Positions 1-14,289 of a stretch of 64,000 nt of DNA are shown here, one piece after another. Position 1 is the first letter of the stretch, and each line of letters begins with the position of its first letter. Under the pieces are notes generated by a model. That model was given only the letters and a program-made list of their open reading frames with translations, made no database searches and was not told the origin of the DNA. Position numbers and translations under genes: made by a program. Source of the stretch: Adiantum capillus-veneris (lineage: Eukaryota; Streptophyta; Polypodiopsida; Polypodiales; Pteridaceae); contig CM043959.1 in the NCBI GenBank assembly GCA_014529385.2, forward strand, positions 7,615,026-7,679,025, written 5' to 3'.

Positions 1-738
<738 letters not shown>

Positions 739-801
739 TACACTTCAAGTAGCAATTGTATAAGGTCATGTATTACATAAATTTTTTACAATGCCATCCA
801 C

Positions 802-3655
802 TCAGAGTATCTTTCTCCACTTGTGATTCACATACACCATTGTCTCTCTCCACCTTCGTTGACTTTCACGAGCTCCGGAGTTGTTGTATGCCATTGATCT
901 TTTAGATTTTTGTTGTTGTAAATGTCTGATTGCTTGTGCTGTTGCTGAATTTGCCAAGACTTCTTTTGCCTGCATTCGATGAATGATTCTACGATAGAAC
1001 CATTCAAATAGTTCTCTCAAACTGTTAGCCTTGATTCGAGAGCCACCATGTCGTGTGTGCCTGAAATAAGCATTTCTCGCCATGTAATGAGACTTTTCCA
1101 TCCCTTGGGTATTCCATATTGCCGGGTTCCCATACTTCTGTATAAAATATGGCAAATGATTGAAGATGATGTGCTGGATATGAAAACAGATTAGTTAGAA
1201 TGTTTTACACTCACATATTTGCACATAAGAGAGAATGAAATACACAATAATACCATGTAGTGAGTAATCTGGGTGTCTGTCCATGCTGTCTTGAATGATT
1301 TTTTCAGAAGGTTGAGATTTTCCTTGAACTTGTTCATATCACCTTGTGACCAGTCATCTTTGTCGCACATCAAAAATAGGATGTCTATTGATCGCCAAAC
1401 CTCAGCCTTCGCGTTACGAGTAGTTGGTTCGTGGTCTTTGACTGCAATATGTAGCTTTTTCCAGCTCTGATACTCTACCTTGCTAACATAAGATGTGTTA
1501 TATATTTTTCCATGTTTTGTTAGCTTTGGATCTCTTGTACCTTGGGGCTTAGATAAAAACCTCCGTGCCTTCACCCCACCGATGGAAGGTTTGCATGGGA
1601 CATCCTTCTCAGCAGTTGATCTCTTTTCATCCCGCTGGATTTTCACATTGCCACCATGAAGCCCCATATCCGACAGTACCATTTCTAAGCACTGCAAGGC
1701 TACTTGTCGTTCTGCAGAGTTCTTAATCTTCCAAGCAAACCCGATGTATAAGTAGACCAATTTCTCTACAATTCTACAAAGGGCATGCATTGTACAAATG
1801 TGAACATTCACAAGTGGTATTTTCAAAACTGGTCGAAAAGCAGGATCCTCAATGTGACGTGTTGGAGCTTTTCTCCACCACTTTGGGTTCATGACCTTTG
1901 CAGGCTCCATGCAGAACAAACACGGTGACTTTGCCATTGCACCCATTCCACAATTATACATGCACTTTAATGTTTTAAGGTCACCTGCAAGATGCCACTG
2001 AACTTGAAAGTCTCCCCTTCCATCTAGACGTAGTACCTCTCCCTGGTTAGTCTGTCGATCAATCAGCTCCGGAATATTAGTTCGATGGAACACCCAATAT
2101 AGAATCTCATGATCTTCTTCCTTTACCTGCAACACAAAATAAATGAGACTTAAGTAGATCTGAATATTTGAGCTTACTTGAGAATATCGCTTACCTCAAA
2201 CGCACCAAGCCACCATATGTTAGATTCTGATTGAACACTAAAATATAAAGGATCATCACTGGGACACTTTGAGAGGGCTCTATTCATTAAAGTAATAGTA
2301 ACACGCTCTAGCTTTTTCTCTTTAACAAGCTCACACTCATCCAGTTTTAACACAAAATGTAATAGTCCACGTGACTCTTCAAATGTGACGTTGTAAAACT
2401 CCACCATTCTCTTCTGTAGTATCCGCAGGTCCATAAAAATATTGTTGAACTCATCATATGCCACAGTGTTGGCTCCATGGCCACTGTAAGTTGCTTTAAT
2501 ATGAAAGGGTTGTCCAAGATAGTCTCCCTGTGCCTCGTTAAGCTGAAGCCTCTCTTTCCAAACACTTGAGGCTGATGGTAGAAGTTTGGATTTTATACCC
2601 TTCCTAACAAAGATGGTTGAGACAGACTTTTGGATAGCCGAATATCCTCTTTTGCTTACACCAAGTGAATCAAGTGTGCCTTGTATCTCTTTTGCAGGCA
2701 CTGAGTTCTCTGAAATAAAGCGGTCCACTACATTTCTTTGTAGAACCTTAAACTTCTTGTCATGTACTATATCTGCTGCCAGGCTTCTACTTATAAGTGG
2801 CTTCAATCTCTTTCCTATATTGGCTTTGGGGTCAATGTTTTCCTTGTCAGGATAGATTGAGTCTCTACATGAAGACAATGCATAAGTAAATAACAGAAAA
2901 TTTGCTTCACTAACACTATTTAGGCACATGAAAACAATGCATAACAAGAAAAAACAAAGTGATTACTTAACTAAGACAATGTAGCCAACCAAGAAGCATC
3001 ACCTTAATGCTCGGATTCTTTTCTTGAGACCTCCTGATGCAACCTGCAATGTTTCAAGATTGCGCAATTTCTTCTTTCGGATACGACCACCCAAGATGGT
3101 GTCCTTCATTTGACAACTTCGCACCTTTTCTTTCAGTTCTTGTACCTCTGTTTTATGTTGCAAAATGGTAACCTGATCTGTAGAATGTAAATGTGAAAGG
3201 CGAACAATCTCACATTGTTGAGATTGGAAAATGCTCTTGTAAGTTCCAGCTTCTCTTGTAAGTGATTTACAATAACCCAGAAGGCCGTTTTCTCCATCAC
3301 CAGCAAAGGTCAATAAGCTTGTAGGATTGACAAACGGTGGAGACGCATTAGTTATTGGATTCTTAGGGTAGAGAGAGCCTCTCGTCCAGATATCTATGTG
3401 TTTAGCTCCTTGAGCTCTGAGCGTGTCTATGGAGGTGGGAGGTATATGTGTGTTTGTTTTACTGCGCTTAATCAATGGTTGGTACTCATTGTCCAAATCA
3501 ATGTGAAGGTGATATTTGGCTCGTTTGTGGGTAACATTTGTGCCATTTGAGGAGTGCGCCATTAGCCAAATGTGCAGGTTTAATGGAGAGTGAATAGCGG
3601 CTGCGGATTTGTCCCTCCATGTTAGCCTCATTCCCTCCGTATTGACGTTGTTCAT
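802..3655 (-). CDS. Four-exon gene, 855 aa, DDE-transposase-like protein (possibly transposon-borne or domesticated)
   Basis: Exons 3655-3003, 2864-2195, 2126-1254 and 1173-802 all have GT-AG boundaries and join without a frame break: 2568 nt, 855 codons plus stop. The start is the first ATG at 3655. Roughly residues 145-220 form a helical, Lys/Glu-rich coiled-coil-like region. Residues 220-440 hold a basic region followed by a beta-strand-like segment with an acidic residue (KLDECELV). Near residues 490-515 comes HLAGDLKTL followed by a C-x2-C pair (SPCLFCME). Near residue 755 comes WNTQGMEKSHY in a helical context. The ordered D, D, E and the Cys pair are laid out like the RNase H-fold catalytic core of large eukaryotic cut-and-paste transposases. 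From memory, uncharacterised animal and fungal proteins share a Q-x-GLEK-type motif near the last acidic residue. The family name is not established. Splicing and an open frame argue against decay. Confidence 0.7.
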
Positions 3656-6006
3656 TCAATACAACTAAAAAGAGTATTATCCCTCAATCACTACGAACGA
3701 ATGTTCAGAGGGGTAAGGAATGTACTTAAAGTACACTTTTTGAAGTTTTACTATGAAAGACCCAGCTCTTTTATTTGTCATTTTTTCTAGAGAGAGAGTG
3801 CAAAAAATACATTTTCTTAGAAGGCCCTCCAAATGACCTCCGAAATTTCCTAATGATACTTAGACAATTGTATTAAATAATATATTAAATACTAATGTTT
3901 TTAAACCAAGATGTCATAAATCATTTCATATACACCAATACAACTTCCTGCATCTAATGGATAATACAATCATTTTCGATCAGAATTTTGATCTTTGATT
4001 ATTACAATATAATATCTTAGTGTTTTCCAGAAAAAATCGGACAACATCTGCTTTGTAAATTGGATCAGTTCTCAAAAATTCCAGTCTAATTCCATCTCCT
4101 TTGAGACCCGCACTTGAGGATTAAGGCTCTTTTAACAATCATTGGATTAATTTCCAAGCAAATTACAACCCTTTGTTTCAAAATCTATGCATTTATTCAT
4201 CAAGAAAGGATAGCATCAAACAACTCTGTGAGTTCACCACTATATACTTACCTTTACCAAAAGTGAGCTCCTGCACAAAAGTACAATTGAAGAAAATTGG
4301 TTTATACTAATATCTGTAGTAAGTCGTATTGCATCCTTTACCAATGTTTACAGTTATGCATCTGTTCTTACTAGCCTTGAACACAAGATGAGTTAGTTCC
4401 GAGCTAATAAAGTTGGGTAAGTAGCCTTGAAATGATTCCCTACTCTGCTAGTATTAAAGATCTCTAAAAAGAAAAAAAATGGGCAGCATCTCCTCTATAA
4501 AACTGACAATATTTCAAGTTTCCAATCAATGCCATCTCTGTTGAGACCCTCACATGAGGTTTAAGGCTCTAGTAACCAATACATATGTGTTATTTTCACG
4601 TCAAAAAATCATCATGCCAAATTCTCAAGTCTACAAACAATTCTCTTTATCATGCAATAAACTAGCCATGTATGTTCAATCATGTAGGTAGGTCACAGCA
4701 TGTATAAAAACCAAGTAGTGACATCCTGTACCATTTCTGGTTCAGAGGGGATATAATCAAAATATGCCTCCTATGACTGAATATAGAGCCAAATGAGTAA
4801 AAAAAACTTTTTCCTTAACTTTCCGCTGAGACTTCTTATATTCTTCTATGACTCAATGAAGATCGAAAGAGTAATTAAAAAACCATTTTCATTACTTTTC
4901 AGTTGCGTACGAATTATGCCAGTAATTTGCTTGTGTATTTGACCTTTTTCCAAAAAATACCAGTAGAACATCCTCCAAATGTAATATAGGACCAGAAAAT
5001 GCAAAAAAAACCAATTCAAATGTTACACGAATCTGCTTCCAAAACCTAAATTCTGGTAGAATCACCACAAGTTCAATACCATGGCATGGAATCTATGCTA
5101 TGAGCTATGTATAGGCAGGCAGCCAAGTAAATGAAATCATATAACGGTCAGAGTTCCTCAACCGTTTACACCGAATTTTCCAGAATACATACCTGTAGGC
5201 TTAACAATGCAAATATACCTATTTTTAGAGAATCCAAAAATTTAAATGTACTGAATATCAGAAAAGACCAGTACCAATATCTTACTGAGCCTATCACTAT
5301 TTATTCAGGTTATACATTATCAAAGCAAAAAACGAGTAAGTAGGTCTTAAGGCACACCATGACTTGCACGCACAAGGAAGCCGTAACCATGTAGGTTATT
5401 TTCAATGTACAAATCCTATAATATAAGCTTCAATACACAATATTAGTTCCACTCTCCGATCGTTAGCTCAAATGTTATACGTATTGAGCAAATGTATTAT
5501 CTGATGCGTGATTCCTGACACATACCTAACTGTACATGAAAAACACTTATACATGTGTTAAAAAACTAGTACCTCGACCATCATGCAATGCTTAAATACT
5601 GAGTAGGTGCAAGAGCACCTACCTGAAGTCCTTGCTGTGAAGTTGTAGATTGAGAAATGCTATCGATTCAGTATGGGAAGTCTACCTCGACAGGCATCAG
5701 TAGAAAAAACCGATGCTTGCACCATTTTTCATTGCCCAAGTCCTCTTGAGTGTTTACAGCAACAATCGTCTGCTGATGTGCAGCCTTTGCTACCATATCC
5801 TTCTGAAGTATTGCATTTTACATGTGTATGTACGTATGTAGATAGGTGTTTGATAGCCGTGTGTGAAGCGTAGCGTGTATACCTATTGCCTGCTCTATAC
5901 CCGCATAGCAGCCACGTGATAGCCACACAGAAGAAGAGAACTATGGAGCATGAGCATACCTGTATGTAGACAGCCTCCCACTGAGCAATAACTGTGAGCG
6001 AGTCAG
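3656..6006. other. AT-rich intergenic DNA, no gene seen
   Basis: No convincing coding stretch on either strand. A diverged motif of about 45 bp centred on 'TGAGACCC-CAC-TGAGG-TTAAGGCTCT' occurs at about 4100-4130 and again at about 4541-4570, so part of this region is an old dispersed or duplicated repeat. Short A and T runs are frequent. Confidence 0.6.
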
Positions 6007-6120
6007 ATGGAGTTTGGGTCTCTCGCTTCCTTCCCGACTCAACTCGCTGGTGGTCCTGGCTATGGTGAGCTCTTCTGCTTCAAGAGCCGCAAGCAGCAAA
6101 AGCTACTTTCCCTGTTGACG
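6007..6120 (+). CDS. Possible first exon or short ORF before a TG microsatellite
   Basis: An ATG at 6007 opens a GC-balanced, exon-like stretch of about 38 codons in otherwise AT-rich DNA. Plausible donors are a GTGAGC at 6064 and the start of the TG run at 6123. No downstream exon could be assigned and no family is recognised. The reading frame through the TG repeat should be ignored. Confidence 0.2.
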
Positions 6121-6121
6121 C

Positions 6122-6266
<145 letters not shown>

Positions 6267-6277
6267 ATCCTGGGTGT

Positions 6278-6355
6278 CAGCTCGCGGGGAGGTACCAAGC
6301 AAGAAGGGTGTTCACCTGTGTTAGCTCGCGAGGAAGTACCAAGCAAGAAGGGTGT
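6278..6355. repeat. Tandem duplication, unit about 44 bp
   Basis: Two adjacent copies of a unit beginning AGCTCGCG and containing GTACCAAGCAAGAAGGGTGT, with two or three mismatches, directly after the TG/AG microsatellite. Confidence 0.75.
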
Positions 6356-6926
6356 GTGGTGTTGCAGACACCCCTCGATTCCAGTAATAGAGGGGTTATT
6401 TTTATGCACCCATACCTATAGTTGTTGATTGCATTATGAAACTTCACATCATGTGAGTTGTATCATTCAAGTGCACCGCCAGTTCAAAGCTCCAACTAAT
6501 CCAAAAGAGACCAGATGTGAGGTGTATTCCTTTAGGGTTCTAGGGTTTATCAAGCCAGGGAGAAGTATTGTGGCAAGAGCAATTCCAAGAAGCAGTGTAT
6601 GCAAGAGAAGCTCATAGGTGTGTGTGTACGAGCATGTGTGTTTATGTTTCGACACTCCTCGTAAGAGGGCAATACACGTCTACTGCTCATGCTAGTAATA
6701 ATGATGCCAGAGAGGTTAGTCGAAAATGCAAGCTAATAATAGACTAGTAGTGGGTTACCTAGCTTTAAACAAGGCAGGTAGTTTTTAGGTGACGGAGCTA
6801 CTCAACCAAAAAGGTATTTAAACCATACCTATTTTTAGCAGATGAGTTGGAGTAGCAGCTCTAGGTTAGCACACCAAAGAGGGAAGCTGTCAGCCAAGGG
6901 TTAGGCAACGACTTGCCAGCTAGATG

Positions 6927-7082
<156 letters not shown>

Positions 7083-7278
7083 CCTCTATGGGGCGCACTC
7101 CTCTGATATGTTTGTGTGTGTGCGCGTGGGCGCGCGCAACTCTGCTTGCAAGAAGAACGGGATTCGAAAAGGGCTAATGGCTACGCAAAGAGACACGGCA
7201 ATTTTTTTATAAAAGCACCGTGATTGCAAAAATAGAGGATGGGTCTTTAAGCACATACCAAAATATGTATCAACCTGA

Positions 7279-9281
<2,003 letters not shown>

Positions 9282-9398
9282 CTTAGAAGTCAAGTTTAAA
9301 TAGTTGATGCTCCTTTGCAGCAGACGCGACAGTTGAGTTGGACCGGTTAAGCCCCCAATCAAGGATGTCAGTCCAGGCACGTACACCAGTATCCTCAT
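9282..9398 (-). CDS. Possible first coding exon, unrecognised protein (39 codons)
   Basis: ATG at 9398, 39 codons in phase 0, then AAG followed by a strong donor GTGAGTT. The stretch is GC-richer than its surroundings and reads as a short N-terminus (MRILVYVPGLTSLIGG...) with a hydrophobic start. A possible acceptor CATAG lies just downstream at about 9264, but no gene model could be completed. It sits head-to-head with the ORF at 9476 on the other strand, 77 bp apart. Function unknown. Confidence 0.25.
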
Positions 9399-9475
9399 AG
9401 CGTAAGGCCCGGAGGCAGAATCCAGAGGTTTAGAGGGTAAGTTTCCACAAAATCAGCCCTACTGCTCAAGAAAAC

Positions 9476-9583
9476 ATGGCGGGGAAGTCTGTCATAGCCG
9501 GCCTTTCCAAAAAACCCTACGCGGTGGCGTGCAGAGGATGCAAGAAGGACCATAAGCCACGCTTACAGAAATTTAAGGATTAG
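9476..9583 (+). CDS. Short ORF, 35 aa, with a CxxC pair
   Basis: ATG at 9476, stop TAG at 9581. The peptide is basic and contains CRGCKKDHKPR, a single C-x2-C that might be half of a zinc site. GC content is higher than in the flanks, as expected for an exon. It may be a complete micro-ORF or a first exon. No family recognised. It is head-to-head with the candidate exon at 9282-9398. Confidence 0.25.
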   Translation: MAGKSVIAGLSKKPYAVACRGCKKDHKPRLQKFKD

Positions 9584-10083
9584 TACTAAGACCAAATATT
9601 GTGAAGCCAAGTCAGACAGTCACCTCCACAATGGTATAGCCTATATTCCCATAAAAGGCCCGGTTTTATTCACTAGACATGATTAAATACGGTGTCGGGT
9701 ATAAACACCCCATTAGGTATTTTTTACCTGCTATCCTAGCATGACTTTTAGAAGTAAGTGGTTTTCACCAATTTATTTGTAAAGCCCGGTCAGGCAGACT
9801 ACATCACCCCAAGGTAAAATTTAAATAGCAATGATTCCCGTATTCATGCCCAGGTCACTAGACCCATATTTAGTAAGCAGTATCAGGTCTCGGGTATATA
9901 GTAGGTATTTATACATGCTATCCATGCCCTCTGTAAGGCTTCCACCTGCACAATAATGTGAAAAAAACCTTTTAAAATGTGAGAAACACCACCATATTAG
10001 GCACACTTTCCTTAAAAAAAAAAATATTAGAGATGGTTGGTCAAATATAAAGCCCCAATTAGTATGGAGTATCATTCCAGAGT

Positions 10084-10635
10084 TTGGCATTCTTCATCTA
10101 TTTTGCATCCTTGGTGTATTATGGCAACTGTCATGACCAGGTTCTTTTCATAGCAACAGCTCATCTCTTTATGTCAAATGAATCAATACGTCGAGCAACA
10201 TTACTCCGTTATGAACAGCATCTATTCCCGCAGCTAGGAACTTCTGTTTCTCAAACAAAGTGGTGGACATATCAAGATCGAGTGACCAGAGTGACACTTT
10301 GGGGTCGTGAACATTTCAAAAATAATATCCGATTGGCAATGTTTACTGAAGCAGTGGGTCTAGGGCCTAAATATTATTATATCGAACATTCCATAAAGCC
10401 TGGTTTTTCAGATCGGCTATATCTGCTAGCCCAGTTTCTACCTCCTCAGAAGATTTTCCTATACCATAGTTATGGTCATCAGCTACGAGGATATTTTAAT
10501 TGTACTCACCACACTCGGGAGTATGGGGTAGCCTTGGCGACTCGTATCGTGCCTTTGGCAGAGCGGCCAAATACTTGCTTCTACTGTGATAGCTGTTTGT
10601 GTGATCATGTGATGGGCGGCATAATAGAGATGTAG
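10084..10635 (+). CDS. Unrecognised ORF, about 180 codons
   Basis: Open frame from 10084 to a TAG at 10633-10635. The composition is protein-like (aromatic-rich, e.g. TKWWTYQDRVTRVTLWG) and it contains several Cys and His near the C-terminus (CFYCDSCLCDH), which could bind metal. A CAG at about 10140 could be an acceptor, in which case the true exon would be shorter (GTTCTTTTCATAGC... onward). No catalytic motif or known family is seen. A (TG)n microsatellite begins 46 bp after the stop. It could be the last exon of a gene or an orphan transposon fragment. Confidence 0.35.
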   Translation: MAFFIYFASLVYYGNCHDQVLFIATAHLFMSNESIRRATLLRYEQHLFPQLGTSVSQTKWWTYQDRVTRVTLWGREHFKNNIRLAMFTEAVGLGPKYYYIEHSIKPGFSDRLYLLAQFLPPQKIFLYHSYGHQLRGYFNCTHHTREYGVALATRIVPLAERPNTCFYCDSCLCDHVMGGIIEM

Positions 10636-10677
10636 CAGTAAAGCTCATTAGCTAAGCTTTCTTTTGTCCCGTGACAT

Positions 10678-10681
<4 letters not shown>

Positions 10682-10755
<74 letters not shown>
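10682..10755. repeat. (TG)n microsatellite
   Basis: About 36 uninterrupted TG units. Confidence 0.95.
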
Positions 10756-10756
<1 letters not shown>

Positions 10757-10794
10757 AGTTTATAGATCACAGTGTTGCAAATAAGTTTACATGT

Positions 10795-10960
10795 AGTTCA
10801 CACCTAGTTCACACCAAATTGGGTGTAGTGTGCATACCCTCTTAAGTTCACACCAAGCTCACACTTAGTTCACATCGCGCTCACACCAAGTTCACACCAA
10901 ATGTCGTGTGGTGCACATACCTCCCCTTCACACTTAGTTCACACGTAGTTTAAACCGCGA
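10795..10960. repeat. Degenerate repeats of AGTTCACACC(A/T)
   Basis: At least nine copies of an 8-10 bp motif (AGTTCACACC, AGCTCACAC, AGTTCACAT, TTCACACGTAG) in about 165 bp, irregularly spaced, with two GTG(T/C)GCATACC-like interruptions. Possibly decayed minisatellite DNA. Confidence 0.6.
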
Positions 10961-11704
10961 TTGGACGGTCCAGATTCCACCCACCTCGTGATGCCTAATG
11001 TGGGCCATTAATCCCACCTCTCTACGGAGGTGTCAATTAGTGACGAGGGTTGTCCACCCTCCCAAAAAGGAAAACACCAAATGGAAAGTCCCATGAGATC
11101 ATAAATGTATGAGTAAAATTGGGGATTGATAGCCCTTAGAGGGTGTCTACACGTGGGGGTACAACCCCAGCCGAACCCCAATCGATAATGTTGTTGAGCA
11201 TACAATGAGCGTTCGCACGGCTGCACAGTTTCCACATGTCAGCTCTTCCACCATCTGTAGCCCATGCATAGCCGCAATCCCATCCCTCTCTCCAAATTGC
11301 CTGCCACCTCGCGCCGTGGTGGATTCATTGCAAAATGCATGTGGTGGTGGTCCTTGTCTACGCCGCCAGTTTACGAGGTCGATGAGAACCAACTCTGTCG
11401 TTTTTTGGAGAGTGGAGAAATTTGAGTCCTCGTTAAACTCAGTCCGCGTATTGTTGTTTGTGCGAATGTAAATCACTCCGGGCGGTGAACCCTCGCCCGT
11501 GTGAATTTGCCCTTACTTTTTATAGAAAAATCTTCTGAACACTACTCATTGGGATGGAGGAGGTTTTCTAACGATGATGGGAAAATCTCTATTTGACAAG
11601 TACATATGCCTTATAGAGTATAGGTAAGCATTACATGAACACATATACAAGTAGTCATCTCCACTCAACAGTACATACCATGGGGTATTAAAAGAGGCCC
11701 TAGC
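10961..11704. other. No gene identified
   Basis: Opposite-strand ORFs overlap at 11147-11476, but neither shows a family motif. The minus-strand one (109 codons) has a mixed composition that could be a worn transposase fragment. I cannot support that. Confidence 0.4.
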
Positions 11705-12060
11705 GGTGGGATCTACGGTGGGGGGATTGTGGACTGTAGATCTAGGATGCGGGTACCCTAGATTACTTTTTGTAATCTAGGGTACCCACATTTTGAAATT
11801 AATGTAGGGTACCCCATTTTGCATCCATGGGATTTGAGCACATGACCTCACCCTTGTGAGGAACATGTCCTAATCACTTCGTCTTGCGTGCACTTGTGAA
11901 GCATGTGGGCCCTAATTTACTTAAAACACGTCTGCAAGGTAGCGACACCAAAAGTAATCTAGGGTACCCTAGATTATAAAACATAATCAGGGTACCCTAT
12001 ATTACTTTTGGCGCCGCCACCAAGATCTATGGTTAGTAATAGCCCACCATAGATCCCACC
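11705..12060. mobile_element. MITE-like palindromic element, about 356 bp
   Basis: Terminal inverted repeats: GGTGGGATCTACGGTGGG at 11705-11722 matches the reverse complement of CCCACCATAGATCCCACC at 12043-12060 with one mismatch. Inside are nested palindromes built on one core. A near-perfect hairpin GGTACCCTAGATTAC-TTTTT-GTAATCTAGGGTACC lies at about 11752-11790. A second inverted pair lies at about 11950-12011 (CCAAAAGTAATCTAGGGTACCC against its partner). No coding capacity. No clear target-site duplication, so the superfamily is undetermined. Confidence 0.7.
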
Positions 12061-13798
12061 CTCACATGCCCGTGTCACTTAGTCCAGAGGGAAAGTCGGG
12101 CGCCTTTTGTAGGGAAATATGTGATGTCCTCGTTGGACACATGGCTTGCGTGGAGCTCTCACACATTCACACTGACAAGCAAATGCTGAGGTGGCCGGAA
12201 TCTCCATGTTGGCAGATTATCACATGCCTACAAAGAGTGGATCTCAAGTTGTTGTCCATCGGGCATGCAAGCTTAGGGATTGGAGAGGTTCCATGCGTGG
12301 GTGCACCATCTAGTGGGTGGGTAGAGGTGAGAGAATCTCTAGTGAGCAGGCGGTCTTGGCTAGCATTACTGCATGCCTCAACAGAGTGGTGGGCAAGGGG
12401 AGGGTCTGCAAACAGCACCTCACACATGTGTGCTATCAGCGCCTCAATAGAGGAGCATCTTAGTCTATCCCGAGAGCTTGAGGGCAAGCAAGGCACATAA
12501 GTGTGTGTGGGCTAAGGCCAAGCAGAGGGGAGGGTCTGCAAAGGGCACCTGAGTTTACTATGTGTGGGTTGAGGGCAAGGAGGGGGAGGCTATGCAAAGA
12601 GGCAAGCCTGAGTCTACTACACATGGAATCTCATAGGCTTGGTGGAGGAGTGAAGAAGGAAGGCACACAAGGCAAAAAGTCCCCAATATCTCCACACGTA
12701 ACTCGAAACAGCTTGAGTCTACACCCGCAGAGCATCGCTTCTCCATCGGCCACATGAAGCAGCCCGCTACTGCATGAAAAATAATTCAAAGGGAGTGACC
12801 CAAAGTCTAAGTCTACAACTGATGTTCGGCCTCTCAAAAAACTTAAGAGCCACTTTGAGGAGGGCTTGATGCATGATGGAGGGGAGATAGATTCTTGGAA
12901 CCTTTGTAGCAGCTCTTTGACCGAAGAGAAAGAGAGTAAGCTTGACGAAATTCATGGTGCGGGCAAGCAATCAAGGCACACGGAAGGATGTTTCCATTGT
13001 GGACTAAAACGGAAATGGAAAGGGGTTTGGGACTAGCCATGGAAATGTATAGCCATTGTTGTATGTGGAGGTGTTTTTGCAAAATGGAAGGGTTGCATGA
13101 CAATGCAGAGACAGCAAGGAGTGTCCATTTGGAGTTTACTAGGTGGCAGGTGGAGAGGCACTTCAAAAGAGATCATGTCTTGGATTTGGAGATCTCATTA
13201 TGGAAAGCACGCCGTGCATCCAATGCCTCAATGGGTTCAAGCTAGAGATAAATCACCTGGAACACGGCATGACAAGCATTAATGGCAAAAGCACACGGAG
13301 GCACAATGTTTGAACAAAGAGAAAAAATGGTTGTTGAAGAAAGCTAAGAACCTCCATCACTTGCGAGCGGGGGAGAAATAGGATAAGTTGAATCTAGAGT
13401 TTAGAGCACTGCTTGGGGATGAATTTGTTGACAAGATTGTGAAAGAACGCATGAAAGCCTACCATTCCACTACCAAGTAACACCTTGCTTGCATCCAAAA
13501 ATGAATCGACAAAGGCTATTACAAGCATGTATAGTACTCTTCAACTCTTTTTTTCACTTTGCTGCTTATTTCTATGTTTACTACTTGCATAATATCCCAT
13601 GCATTTGTGATGCAAGCATCATTGATTGCATTTGTTAAAATATCCTCATTCCTTTCGCAGGCATAGCACTCTATTGTGTGCATGCCCTATCAGCTACCTT
13701 ATTTTGTGCTACCAGCTTTATTGTGGTTGACTATGCCCTGTATCTCTAGAGCTATAACAAAAACATAGTACACATGTATTTGTATTTATGTATGATTT
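12061..13798. other. Non-coding or unassigned region with a short diverged duplication
   Basis: GGGGAGGGTCTGCAAA-(C/G)-GCACCT occurs at about 12398 and again at about 12528, with related copies to about 12610, giving a period near 130 bp that has decayed. ORFs at 12066-12500 (+) and 12988-13245 (+) have no recognisable motif, and the opposite frames are equally open. I see no supported gene. Confidence 0.4.
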
Positions 13799-13870
13799 TG
13801 TGTGTGTGTGTGTGTGTGTGTGCGTGCGTGCGCGCACGTGTGTGTGCATGTGTGCGTGTGTGCGTGTGCG

Positions 13871-13953
<83 letters not shown>
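13799..13953. repeat. (TG)n(AG)n compound microsatellite with CG interruptions
   Basis: Interrupted TG/CG run followed by a long AG run, ending at about 13953. Confidence 0.95.
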
Positions 13954-14289
13954 CATACTTTAGTACCTAGTTCTATACCCACTATTGGGCACATTGCGCA
14001 CACATGCAAAAAGAAATAGCAGAGAGAGGTCATAAGCCCAAGATGTATCTTGTTCCCTTGGTCTATTGATGGGAAGCCTTAATAACTGCTAGTTTGGCAA
14101 GGTTTACTGCACTAATGATGCAAAGTCTTATAGCCTTAATGCCTCAACCCTGCAACATTGGCCTTTCCCTCACCACTCAAACTTGGCTGAGTTGGAGCCT
14201 AAGTGGCAAGGAATCTTGAACTTACTTGCGGGGTGCATCAAGGGTGGAATTTGATTTGGCGATGAATTGGGTATGAACAAAGGCCCTTA

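Noticed and set aside
11147-11476. Minus-strand 109-codon ORF as a Harbinger-type transposase fragment
   Set aside because: No catalytic or helix-turn-helix motif could be identified, and the opposite strand is equally open.
12066-12500. 144-codon plus-strand ORF
   Set aside because: The overlapping minus-strand frame is equally open, no motif is visible, and part of the region is a diverged short duplication.
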